DNA from: an uncultured Christensenella sp.
GTDB lineage: Bacteria; Bacillota; Clostridia; Christensenellales; Borkfalkiaceae
Assembly (NCBI GenBank): GCA_910587015.1
Contig: CAJUME010000006.1
Location: 1-50,747, forward strand
Length of the DNA: 50,747 bases
Reading direction: 5' to 3'
Shown: positions 36,118-44,317 of the stretch, piece by piece
Numbering within the stretch: the stretch's first letter is position 1
How the letters are laid out: each line of letters opens with the position of its first letter
Translations under genes and position numbers: made by a program
The notes under the pieces: model-generated
Database searches by the model: none
Told to the model about the DNA's origin: nothing
The model's input: the letters and a program-made list of their open reading frames with translations, nothing else

Positions 36118-36984
36118 AGAGCATTCCACAAGCTCGCACTCGGTTAGCGTGGGGTTGCCCTCGTGACTATTTCTGCTTAAAAAAGCCTCGTCAATCACAT
36201 AGTCGCGCGGGATATTCTTAGGGGAAAAGCCAGTAACCGCTTTAAAAACTCGGTTAAAATTTCTTATGGTGGAAAAGCCGCATTTGCTTGCTACTTCGGT
36301 TATTGCGGTCGGCTCGCCTAAGTTAAGCATGCTAACGGCCTTGCTTATTCTTATATAATTTAGGTACCGCGAAAAGGGTACGCCCGCAGTGTTATGGAAA
36401 AACCTCGAAAAATATGCGGCGTTCATGCCCATAAAATCGGCGGCGCTTTCAAAGCTGAAAAACTCGTAATTTTCGCTCATAACGTCCAAAAGCTGTTTAA
36501 AGCGTTCTGTCGTCTGCTTAGGCTTGGTTCGCGCAACTGTTTCTCCGTTTCTGAATATGTTCAGTACAAATTTTGCAACGGTAAGCGCGGTGTCCGCCTC
36601 GTAAAGGTCATTCCCTTCAAGCAAGTCCGCTTTCAGCGATGAATACAGCGCTTCCACGCCGTGCCCGCATTCAAGCAAGGGCGAGGCAAGCAGTCTACTG
36701 CCCGCAAACGGCTTTATTATGTCATAGGTAAAAAATATCGTTATCAGTATATTGTCGGTCTGTTCGGCGCGGATAAAATGTAACTGCTCGCTGTCGATAA
36801 AAAACGCTTGTCCAAATTCCAGACGGTAAACGCTTTTATCGCACATAATTTCAAACGCACCCCTTTCCGCGCAAACAAGCTCGCAGTCGGTGTGCCAGTG
36901 GGTAAGGTTCTGCGAGTTGCGGTATTTTCCGACCCAGACCTTTTCGTTTTTGCCGTAGTAGCGTATCTCGTGTTTAATCTGCAT
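36097..36984 (-). CDS. AraC-family transcriptional regulator
   Basis: The 295 residues comprise an N-terminal cupin-type sensor (LTHWHTDCELV...) and two C-terminal helix-turn-helix units (SFESAADFMGMNAAYFSRFFH and AITEVASKCGFSTIRNFNRVF). It is divergent from galT and probably controls the galactose operon, perhaps with a galactoside ligand. I chose the ATG at 36984. The frame stays open to a TTG at 37023, but that segment is occupied by a near-consensus promoter. The ATG is ten bases past the -10 element with no Shine-Dalgarno, which hints at a leaderless mRNA. Confidence 0.88.
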   Translation of the reverse strand: MQIKHEIRYYGKNEKVWVGKYRNSQNLTHWHTDCELVCAERGAFEIMCDKSVYRLEFGQAFFIDSEQLHFIRAEQTDNILITIFFTYDIIKPFAGSRLLASPLLECGHGVEALYSSLKADLLEGNDLYEADTALTVAKFVLNIFRNGETVARTKPKQTTERFKQLLDVMSENYEFFSFESAADFMGMNAAYFSRFFHNTAGVPFSRYLNYIRISKAVSMLNLGEPTAITEVASKCGFSTIRNFNRVFKAVTGFSPKNIPRDYVIDEAFLSRNSHEGNPTLTECELVECSSMPPRS

Positions 36985-36994
36985 AGGTAATTTT

Positions 36995-37023
36995 ATTGTA
37001 TCGCCAAAAGACGGACTTGTCAA
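36995..37023 (-). promoter_or_regulatory. Promoter of the araC-type gene
   Basis: On the minus strand TTGACA (37018-37023), 17 bases, TACAAT (36995-37000). The -10 ends ten bases before the ATG, so transcription should begin within a few bases of the start codon. Confidence 0.75.
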
Positions 37024-37076
37024 TATGCGAATGACAGTAAAAGTAAAAAAATGTCCATAACAGGTAAATTGAATGC

Positions 37077-37105
37077 TTGTAACCTTCCGTTGTGTATATT
37101 ACTAT
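37077..37105 (+). promoter_or_regulatory. Promoter of the galactose operon
   Basis: TTGTAA (37077-37082), 17 bases, TACTAT (37100-37105), followed by AGGGAG seven bases before the galT ATG. The weak -35 fits an activator-dependent promoter, and an AraC-type gene lies divergently. Confidence 0.6.
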
Positions 37106-37134
37106 AAATGTAGGATAATTAAGGGAGCTTTTAC

Positions 37135-38604
37135 ATGAAAAACGTCTATGCGTGTATAGATAAGCTTGTCGCTTATGCGAAAGATAACCTTGGTCTTGAC
37201 GAAAGAAACGCAGATTTTGCCAAAAACGGAATTTTGAGACTGCTCGGGCTTAACAGCTATGCAGAGGGAACGGAATACAAAAAAAATTCCGAAGCCTCGC
37301 CCGATAAGCTTCTTGCGGAATTTGTACAATCCTGCGTGGCGGCGGGGCTGTTCGGCGAGGAGGAAGGCGAATATTACTGCGACGCCGTCATGGGCGAGCT
37401 TATGCTTAACCCAAAGCAGACAGAGGATATATTTTACGAAATTTACCGCAACAACGGCGCGTCGGCGGCAACGCAGTGGTTTTACGATTATTGCGTAAAG
37501 GCAGATTACGTCAAAAAAGCAAAGCTGGACAAAAATCCGCGCTTTGAGGAAGGCGGTCTGGTTATAACAATCAATAAAGCCAAGCCCGAATTCCGCGACC
37601 CCAGAAAGGCGGCGGCGGGCAATTCGGTTGCGGGCGGCTATCCCAAGTGCAGTATCTGCCACGAGAACGAGGGCTTTGCGGGCAGAAGCAAGCGCACTCT
37701 GCGCACCGTAAATATTACGCTCGGCGGGCAAAAATGGTTCTGGCAGTTTTCGCCCTACGGATATTTTTATCAGCACGGAATTGCGGTAAACTATGCTCAT
37801 ACGCCTATGCATACGGACAGGGCAACGTTTACGCGCCTTATGGACTTTGTGGACCTGTATCCGCATTATTTTATAGGCTGCAACGCGCCTTTGCCGAGGA
37901 TAGGCGGCAGTGTGCTTGCGCATGACCACTATCAGGGCGGGGGCGAGGTTTTGCCTATGCACAAGGCAAAAGCGGCGTTTACCCTTAAAAGCAAAAGCTA
38001 TCCCGATGCTGTTATAGAGGTGCTTGACTGGGCGGGAACGGTCGTCCGCATTGTTTCGGCAAACCGCGCTTCGATAGAGGATATAGCTGAGGCAATCCGC
38101 AAAAAATGGGTTGCGTACGAGGATAAATCGCTTGGAATTATCCCCGAGGATAAGGACGGCGTGCACAACGCAATAAGCCCCACGGTAATCAAAACAGACC
38201 GCGGGTATGAAATGAGCATAATTCTGCGCAGTAACATAACAAGCGATAAATACCCCGACGGAATTTTCCACGCCCACCCCGAATTTCATATAATCAAAAA
38301 GGAAAGCATAGGGCTTATCGAGGCGCAGGGACTGTTCATTCTCCCCGGCAGATTAGAGGGCGAGCTTGCCGAAATAGAAAGGCTGATTGAAGGAGGAAAG
38401 CCGTTGCCCCCCGAATATGCGGCGTTTAAGCTTGTTTATGACGAGGCGTGCGCAATATACGGCAGTGCGCCGAAGCAAGGCGCGCATGCGGCTATGCGCA
38501 AAGAATTAGGCAGTATCTGCAACAGAATTCTTGAAAACACAGCGGTATTCAAGGATAAAAAGCAGACGGTTGAATTTTTAGAGGGGTTAGGTTACACTTT
38601 ATGA
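37135..38604 (+). CDS. galT: UDP-glucose--hexose-1-phosphate uridylyltransferase, class II
   Basis: Leloir-pathway enzyme that swaps uridylyl between UDP-glucose and galactose-1-phosphate. The 489-residue length and layout are those of the Firmicutes class II (GalT2), unlike the ~350-residue enterobacterial form. Visible motifs are the YPKCSICHENEGF segment, the VLAHDHYQGG histidines near residue 262, and the HAHPEFHIIKKE region near 380. It is the first gene of the galactose operon, and its stop overlaps galK (ATGA). Confidence 0.95.
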   Translation: MKNVYACIDKLVAYAKDNLGLDERNADFAKNGILRLLGLNSYAEGTEYKKNSEASPDKLLAEFVQSCVAAGLFGEEEGEYYCDAVMGELMLNPKQTEDIFYEIYRNNGASAATQWFYDYCVKADYVKKAKLDKNPRFEEGGLVITINKAKPEFRDPRKAAAGNSVAGGYPKCSICHENEGFAGRSKRTLRTVNITLGGQKWFWQFSPYGYFYQHGIAVNYAHTPMHTDRATFTRLMDFVDLYPHYFIGCNAPLPRIGGSVLAHDHYQGGGEVLPMHKAKAAFTLKSKSYPDAVIEVLDWAGTVVRIVSANRASIEDIAEAIRKKWVAYEDKSLGIIPEDKDGVHNAISPTVIKTDRGYEMSIILRSNITSDKYPDGIFHAHPEFHIIKKESIGLIEAQGLFILPGRLEGELAEIERLIEGGKPLPPEYAAFKLVYDEACAIYGSAPKQGAHAAMRKELGSICNRILENTAVFKDKKQTVEFLEGLGYTL

Positions 38605-39725
38605 CAGACGAAAAGGCTTACGCTTACAAGGTTACCGCCGCGGGAAGGGTCAATATTATCGGCGAGCATATAGATTATTGCGGAGGCAAGGTTTTTCCCG
38701 CCGCGCTTTCGCTTAAAAACACGGTATATGTGCGCCCCAACGGCACAAATAATATAAATTTAAGCTGGACTACACTGCCGGATAAGGTCAGTCTGGATAC
38801 CGAAAATCTGCTTCGGTACAAGTCGCTTAAATACGGCAACTATCAGGCGGGCAGCGCGCTTATGTGGCGGCGGGCGGGTAAAAAAATTGTCGGATGCGAT
38901 ATGCTGCAAGACTGTACCGTGCCCTTCGGCAGCGGACTTTCGTCCTCCGCCGCGATAGAGGTTTCCACAATAGCCGCGCTTGCCGCGGTTGCGGGCGAGG
39001 AAATCGACCCCGTGGAAATCGCCCTGCTTGCGCAGAAGGCAGAGCGCGAGTTTGCGGGGGTAAACTGCGGAATTATGGACCAGTACGCCTCTGCGTGCGG
39101 CAAAAGCGGCAACGCAATGCTGCTTGACTGTAAAACGCTTAAATGCGAATACGTTCCCGTAAAGCTTGGCGGGTATTCTCTGGTAATTATCAACTGCAAC
39201 AAGCCGCACAACCTTGTGGAAAGCAGATATAACGAGCGGCGTGCGGAAACGGACGCAGGGCTTGAAGCCTTGAAGGACATTGCGGGAATTACCTGTCTTG
39301 CCGATTTAACGCTTAAACAGTTTGACAGATGCGCTTCTTTGTTGCACAATAAGATTAGGTACCGCGTCAAACACGTTGTAGAGGAGTGCGAAAGGGTAAA
39401 GCTTGCACAAAACGCTATGGCGGCGGGCGATATGGTCACCTTGGGCAGACTTTTAAACGAATCTCACACCTCGCTCAGGTATCTGTACGAGGTAACGGGT
39501 AAGGAGCTTGACGCGCTTGCCGCGGCGGCGCAAGGTCACCCCGCGTGCGCGGGCTCGCGCATGACGGGCGGCGGCTTCGGCGGCTGTACTATATCCATTG
39601 TCAGAACCGAAGCGGTAGAGGACTTCAAAAAATACGTTCTTGCGCGTTACGAAAAGGATACGGGCTACAAGGCGACCTGCTACGAGGCGGAAATTTCCGA
39701 CGGAATAACTGTTCAAAAGCTGTAA
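38601..39725 (+). CDS. galK: Galactokinase
   Basis: GHMP-family kinase that makes galactose-1-phosphate. The 374 residues carry the galactokinase signature GRVNIIGEHIDYCGG (~15-29), the GHMP motif VPFGSGLSSSAA (~110-121) and the C-terminal RMTGGGFGGCTI. The Ile in GEHIDY replaces the more common Thr, a modest change. It is translationally coupled to galT. A short hairpin (AAGCAT/ATGCTT, 39746-39763) lies between its stop and the galE ribosome binding site. Confidence 0.96.
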   Translation: MTDEKAYAYKVTAAGRVNIIGEHIDYCGGKVFPAALSLKNTVYVRPNGTNNINLSWTTLPDKVSLDTENLLRYKSLKYGNYQAGSALMWRRAGKKIVGCDMLQDCTVPFGSGLSSSAAIEVSTIAALAAVAGEEIDPVEIALLAQKAEREFAGVNCGIMDQYASACGKSGNAMLLDCKTLKCEYVPVKLGGYSLVIINCNKPHNLVESRYNERRAETDAGLEALKDIAGITCLADLTLKQFDRCASLLHNKIRYRVKHVVEECERVKLAQNAMAAGDMVTLGRLLNESHTSLRYLYEVTGKELDALAAAAQGHPACAGSRMTGGGFGGCTISIVRTEAVEDFKKYVLARYEKDTGYKATCYEAEISDGITVQKL

Positions 39726-39776
39726 AAAGCAGTTTTTAATAAAATAAGCATATAAAAATGCTTTAAGGAGTAGAAA

Positions 39777-40793
39777 ATGAAAATTCTTGTAACGGGCGGC
39801 GCGGGCTATATAGGCTCGCATACATGCGTAGAGCTGTTGAACGGCGGTCACGAGGTTATTGTGGTTGACAACCTCAGCAATTCCTCTAAGGAAAGCTTAA
39901 ACCGCGTTGTGCAAATAACGGGCAAAAGGCTGGACTTTTATAACGTCGACATACGCAACGCCTATGCCATGAATAAAATTTTTGCCGAAAATAAGATTGA
40001 CTGGGTTATTCATTTTGCGGGTCTTAAAGCGGTCGGAGAAAGCTGTGCAAAGCCCGTAGAGTATTACGACAACAATCTCGGCGGCACGCTGGTGCTTTTG
40101 CAGGCTATGCGCGCGCACGGCTGTAAAAGGATAGTCTTTTCCTCTTCGGCAACCGTTTACGGCGACCCCGAGGTTCTGCCCTTGACTGAGGAATGCAAGA
40201 CGGGCGGCACCACAAACCCCTACGGCACAAGCAAGTATTTTCAGGAAATAATGCTCGGCGACGTATACAAGGCTGATAACGAGTGGTCGGTTGTGCTTTT
40301 AAGATACTTCAACCCCGTCGGCGCGCATGAAAGCGGGCTTATCGGTGAAGACCCTAAGGGCATTCCCAACAACCTTACCCCTTATATCGCCAAGGTAGCC
40401 ATAGGCGAGCTAAAGGAAATAGGCGTATTCGGCAACGACTATCCCACGCCCGACGGAACGGGGGTGAGAGATTACATTCACGTTGTCGACCTTGCAAAGG
40501 GTCACGTTGCCGCGATTGAAAAAATAGCGGACAGCGGAGTTTATACCTACAATTTGGGTACGGGCATAGGCTGCAGCGTGCTTGACGTGGTGCACGCGTT
40601 TGAAAAGGCGTGCGGCCGTCAGCTGCCCTATGTAATAAAGCCCCGCCGCGCCGGCGATATTGCCGCGTGCTATGCGGACGCTTCCAAGGCGGAGCGCGAG
40701 CTCGGCTGGCATGCAGAGCTCGGCATAGACGAAATGTGCGCCTCGCTTTGGCGCTGGCAGCAAATGAACCCCGAGGGCTATAACAAAAAATAA
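39777..40793 (+). CDS. galE: UDP-glucose 4-epimerase
   Basis: NAD-dependent short-chain dehydrogenase-type enzyme that interconverts UDP-galactose and UDP-glucose, completing the Leloir pathway. The 338 residues show GGAGYIGSHTC (dinucleotide binding, 7-17), SSSATVYG with the catalytic Ser, the YxxxK pair in NPYGTSKYF, and the C-terminal GDIAACYADASKAERELGW. TAAGGAG sits ahead of the ATG at 39777. It is third in the galactose operon. Confidence 0.97.
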   Translation: MKILVTGGAGYIGSHTCVELLNGGHEVIVVDNLSNSSKESLNRVVQITGKRLDFYNVDIRNAYAMNKIFAENKIDWVIHFAGLKAVGESCAKPVEYYDNNLGGTLVLLQAMRAHGCKRIVFSSSATVYGDPEVLPLTEECKTGGTTNPYGTSKYFQEIMLGDVYKADNEWSVVLLRYFNPVGAHESGLIGEDPKGIPNNLTPYIAKVAIGELKEIGVFGNDYPTPDGTGVRDYIHVVDLAKGHVAAIEKIADSGVYTYNLGTGIGCSVLDVVHAFEKACGRQLPYVIKPRRAGDIAACYADASKAERELGWHAELGIDEMCASLWRWQQMNPEGYNKK

Positions 40794-40795
40794 TT

Positions 40796-41413
40796 ATGAC
40801 CGAAAAACAGAAAATGCTCGCGGGTAAAATTTACGACCCCAACGATGCGGAATTATTAAAGCTGAGACAAACGGCGCACAGACTTTGCAAACAGTATAAC
40901 GATACCTTTGAAGAGGAGGCGGAAGCACGCAAAAATATTCTTGACGGACTTCTTCCCGACAGAGGCGAGGGCGCATATCTTCAAGGACCCGTATATTTCG
41001 ATTACGGCTTATTTACGCGTGTCGGCAAGGGCTTTTACGCAAATTTTAATTTGACGGTGCTGGACGTATGTCCCGTAACCATAGGCGACAATGTCTTTAT
41101 CGGTCCCAATGTTTCTTTGCTTACCCCCAAGCACCCGCTTTGCTTCGAGGACAGAAACCCGTATTTAAGCGACAAGGGCTATTATACCGACAAGGAGTAC
41201 GGCGCGCCCATAAGCATAGGCAATAATGTATGGATAGCTGGCAACGTAACCGTGCTTGCGGGCGCGGAAATAGGCGACGGCTGTGTTATCGGCGCGGGCT
41301 CGGTTGTGACGGGCAAAATTCCCCCGCACAGTCTTGCTTACGGCAACCCTTGCAGAGCGGTAAGAAAAATCACCGAAGCGGACAGGCTGGAATTCAAAAA
41401 GGAACTATTTTAA
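40796..41413 (+). CDS. Maltose/galactoside O-acetyltransferase family protein
   Basis: A left-handed beta-helix (hexapeptide repeat) acetyltransferase of 205 residues. It has the N-terminal MAT/LacA-like helical cap (KMLAGKIYDPNDAELLKLR), hexapeptide turns such as VTIGDNVFIGPNVSLLTP, the catalytic His in TPKHP, and ISIGNNVWIAGNVTVLAGAEIG. It transfers acetyl from acetyl-CoA to a sugar hydroxyl, as LacA does in lac operons; the acceptor here is probably a galactoside. It starts two bases after the galE stop and its stop shares one base with the galM start. Confidence 0.88.
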   Translation: MTEKQKMLAGKIYDPNDAELLKLRQTAHRLCKQYNDTFEEEAEARKNILDGLLPDRGEGAYLQGPVYFDYGLFTRVGKGFYANFNLTVLDVCPVTIGDNVFIGPNVSLLTPKHPLCFEDRNPYLSDKGYYTDKEYGAPISIGNNVWIAGNVTVLAGAEIGDGCVIGAGSVVTGKIPPHSLAYGNPCRAVRKITEADRLEFKKELF

Positions 41414-42441
41414 TGAACATTACAAAAACGCAAAAGGACGGCTATACGCTTATCGGCGTGGAAAACGATGCGGGAATGCTTTTAAGGCTGACCTCGCTCG
41501 GCGCGGGCATACGCGAAATTATCGTCCCCGACAAAAACGGACAGCGGCAGACGGTTACGCTTTGCCCCGTTGACGAAGAGGTATATAAGAGCGGCTATCA
41601 CGGCAAAACAATCGGCAGAACCTCCGGCAGAATTAACGGCGCGAAATTTACCGTAGACGGCAATACCGCCGTGCTCGAAAAAAACAACTTCGGAGAGGAC
41701 AACCTCCACGGCGGAGCCGCGGGTCTGCACGCGCAAAGCTTTGAATACGATATTAAGGAAACGGAAAACGGCGTAGACGTAGTGTTTACATATCTGTCGC
41801 CGCACGGCGAGGGCGGATACTTCGGAGAGGTTAAAATTGCCGTTATTTACCGCATATACGGGGGGCAAAACCGCTTTGATATAATTTTCGAGGGCGCCCC
41901 GTCACAAAAAACCTTGCTCAATCTTACCAACCATGTTTATCTGAATATGGGCGGAAGCCTTACCGAAAGCGTACTCTCACAAACGCTGTATTTAAACGCT
42001 TCGCACGTTGGCAGACTTAACGAAAGACTTATTGTTGAGGAGCTTTTACCTGTGTCCGAGGAGTTCGATTTCCGCACTCCCCATAAAATCGGCGACCATA
42101 TCGCCGCCGACAGTGTTCAGCAGTATACAAAGGGCTACGACCACCCGTTCTTTTTAAAGGAAAGCGGGCTCGATAAAACGGCTTGCGCTCTGCAATCGGA
42201 TAAAAGCGGCATCCGCCTTGAAATTCGCACTACATATCCGTGCGTGGTGCTGTATACCGACAACTATGCGGACAGCTCGTTAGAGGTATATAAGGGACGC
42301 TATGACGAGCAGTATCTTGCCGCTTGTCTGGAATGTCAGTACCACCCCGACGGCGTGCATCAGTCGCCCGAAAGCTGCGGCATAGTATCGCCCGAAAAGC
42401 CTTACCGCGAGGCTATCGAATACCGCTTCAAGCTTGTTTAA
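41413..42441 (+). CDS. galM: Aldose 1-epimerase (galactose mutarotase)
   Basis: Interconverts alpha and beta anomers so that beta-galactose released by hydrolysis can enter GalK. The 342 residues show NLHGGAAGLH (~96-105), the catalytic His in LTNHVYLNMGG, GYDHPFFL, and the late ECQYHPDGVHQSP segment with the catalytic Glu. The ATG at 41413 overlaps the previous stop by one base (TAATG); a longer reading from 41230 runs through the acetyltransferase gene and is not used. A GCGGCATA palindrome at 42455-42470 follows the stop. Confidence 0.93.
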   Translation: MNITKTQKDGYTLIGVENDAGMLLRLTSLGAGIREIIVPDKNGQRQTVTLCPVDEEVYKSGYHGKTIGRTSGRINGAKFTVDGNTAVLEKNNFGEDNLHGGAAGLHAQSFEYDIKETENGVDVVFTYLSPHGEGGYFGEVKIAVIYRIYGGQNRFDIIFEGAPSQKTLLNLTNHVYLNMGGSLTESVLSQTLYLNASHVGRLNERLIVEELLPVSEEFDFRTPHKIGDHIAADSVQQYTKGYDHPFFLKESGLDKTACALQSDKSGIRLEIRTTYPCVVLYTDNYADSSLEVYKGRYDEQYLAACLECQYHPDGVHQSPESCGIVSPEKPYREAIEYRFKLV

Positions 42442-42454
42442 AACAACCGTAAAC

Positions 42455-42470
42455 GCGGCATATATGCCGC
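42455..42470 (+). other. Short palindromic hairpin between galM and the GH2 gene
   Basis: GCGGCATATATGCCGC is a perfect 16-base palindrome in the 60-bp gap. There is no T-run directly after it. It may modulate read-through or stability between the sugar-processing genes. Confidence 0.35.
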
Positions 42471-42501
42471 TCAATTAAAAAAACCGTAAAGGAAAAATAT
42501 T

Positions 42502-44250
42502 ATGAAATTCCAAAGACCCGAATACCCCAGACCTCAATTCAGACGCGACGAGTGGCTGCCGCTTAACGGCGAATGGGAGTTCGCCTTTGACGACGGCAAT
42601 AAGGGCGTCAAGGCCCGTTATTATGCGGGCAAAACCGCATTCGGCAAAAAAATCAACGTGCCGTTTACCTATCAGTACGAGGCAAGCGGAATTAACGACA
42701 AGTCCTCGCACCCCATAGTGTGGTACCGCCGCAGCTTCGAGGTGGACAAAAAATACAAGGGCAAACGCGCATTGCTTTGCTTTAATGCAAGCGATTACGA
42801 AACGGACGTATGGGTTAACGGCGTGCACGCTGTCAACCATAAGGGCGGCTTTGCACCGTTCAGCGCGGACGTAACCGACTGCCTTTCTGCAAGCGGCAAA
42901 AACGTAATTGTAGTGCGCTGTTACGACCCCGACGAGCCCACCGTGCCGCGCGGCAAGCAAAGCTGGACGGGCAAGCCCTTCGGCTGCTGGTACTGGGCAA
43001 ACACGGGCATATGGCAAAGCGTCTGGCTTGAATTTTTCGGCAAGGACGCAATTTCGCAATACACTCTCACACCGGATATCGACACTTGCTCCTTCGGCGG
43101 CGAAATAACCACGCTTTACGCGGCGGCGGACGAGCTTTCTATTACCGTAAAATACAAGGACGAAATAATCAAAACCCAGCGCATTTCCACGGACGGTAAG
43201 TATACGCGCTACAACGTAAGCCTTATGGAGCTTGACTTCGTTGACGAATGTCATTACTGGACGCCCGAAAAGCCCAATCTTTTCTATGTCGATTTTGTTC
43301 TCTATTCAAAGGGCAAGCCCGTTGATACGGCGCACACGCGCTTCGGCATGCGCAAAATTTCCGTTGACGAGTTCGGCAATATCTGCCTTAACAACCGCAG
43401 GCTTTATCAAAGGCTTATTCTTGACCAGGGCTACTGGCAGGAGAGCGGGCTTACTCCGCTTTCCGTTGACGAAATAAGGAAGGATATAGAGCTTTCCAAG
43501 GCAATGGGCTTTAACGGCGCCAGAAAGCACCAGAAGGTGGAGGACCCGTATTTCTACTATCTTGCGGACGAAATGGGCTTTTTGTGCTGGTGTGAAATGC
43601 CCTCCGCATACAATTTCAACTCCGACGAAATTTATATGCAGTCCCGCGAGTGGCAGGAGCTTATCGCCGTTGCAAGAAATTTCACAAGCGTTATCTGCTA
43701 TGTTCCTTTAAACGAAAGCTGGGGCGTGAGAAAAATTCTTAACGACAACAGCCAGCAGGACTACGGCCGTTCGCTGTATTATCTTACAAAAGCAATCGAC
43801 CCTTCAAGGCTTGTTTCCACAAACGACGGCTGGGAAAATCTCGACGTTACGGATATACTGTCCATTCACGACTACGCCTTCGACAGCTCGGAATTCGCAG
43901 AAAAATATTATGCTGAAAATTATAACTCGCTGTATCCTCAGGGCAGAAAGCTTATGGCGGAGGGCTGCGAATACTGCGGTCAGCCCGTAATATTCAGCGA
44001 GTTCGGCGGCATTGCAATGCACAAGGATGAAGGAAACGGCAATTGGGGCTATAACAGCGGCGCCGAAAACGACGAGGAGTTTTATGCCCGTCTGGAAAAT
44101 CTTTTAAAGGGCGTTTACGAAAGAGATTTTCAGGGCTATTGCTTTACACAGCTTACAGACGTCCAGCAGGAGGTTAACGGGCTTTTGGACGAATATCACA
44201 AGCCCAAGCTTGATATAAAGCGCTTAAAGGCTATATTCGAAAACAAATAA
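42502..44250 (+). CDS. Glycoside hydrolase family 2 (beta-galactosidase-like)
   Basis: The 582-residue protein has the GH2 plan: sugar-binding jelly roll (~15-180), immunoglobulin-like domain (~185-280) and TIM barrel (~285-582). The acid/base is Glu405 in VPLNESWG and the nucleophile Glu500 in VIFSEFGG. There is no signal peptide, so it works on imported substrate. Being last in the gal operon, beta-galactosidase is the likeliest activity, though compact GH2 enzymes also include beta-glucuronidases and arabinopyranosidases. AAAGGA precedes the ATG, and a strong terminator closes the operon. Confidence 0.9.
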   Translation: MKFQRPEYPRPQFRRDEWLPLNGEWEFAFDDGNKGVKARYYAGKTAFGKKINVPFTYQYEASGINDKSSHPIVWYRRSFEVDKKYKGKRALLCFNASDYETDVWVNGVHAVNHKGGFAPFSADVTDCLSASGKNVIVVRCYDPDEPTVPRGKQSWTGKPFGCWYWANTGIWQSVWLEFFGKDAISQYTLTPDIDTCSFGGEITTLYAAADELSITVKYKDEIIKTQRISTDGKYTRYNVSLMELDFVDECHYWTPEKPNLFYVDFVLYSKGKPVDTAHTRFGMRKISVDEFGNICLNNRRLYQRLILDQGYWQESGLTPLSVDEIRKDIELSKAMGFNGARKHQKVEDPYFYYLADEMGFLCWCEMPSAYNFNSDEIYMQSREWQELIAVARNFTSVICYVPLNESWGVRKILNDNSQQDYGRSLYYLTKAIDPSRLVSTNDGWENLDVTDILSIHDYAFDSSEFAEKYYAENYNSLYPQGRKLMAEGCEYCGQPVIFSEFGGIAMHKDEGNGNWGYNSGAENDEEFYARLENLLKGVYERDFQGYCFTQLTDVQQEVNGLLDEYHKPKLDIKRLKAIFENK

Positions 44251-44263
44251 GTATCGATAAAAT

Positions 44264-44302
44264 AAAATCAGTCCCCGACGGTATCCGTCGGGGACTGATT
44301 TT
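44264..44302. terminator. Bidirectional terminator closing the galactose operon
   Basis: An 18-bp perfect stem (44264-44281 with 44285-44302) has a 3-base TAT loop and AAAA/TTTT at its base on both strands. It lies between convergent GH2 and the msmX-type ATPase gene. Confidence 0.93.
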
Positions 44303-44317
44303 GATATTTATAAGCCG

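Noticed and set aside
37102..38289. 395-codon leftward frame opposite galT
   Set aside because: Antisense shadow covering the galT promoter and coding region, with no family features.
41230..41412. Upstream extension of galM to an ATG at 41230
   Set aside because: It lies inside the acetyltransferase gene in another frame; GalM homology begins at the ATG at 41413.
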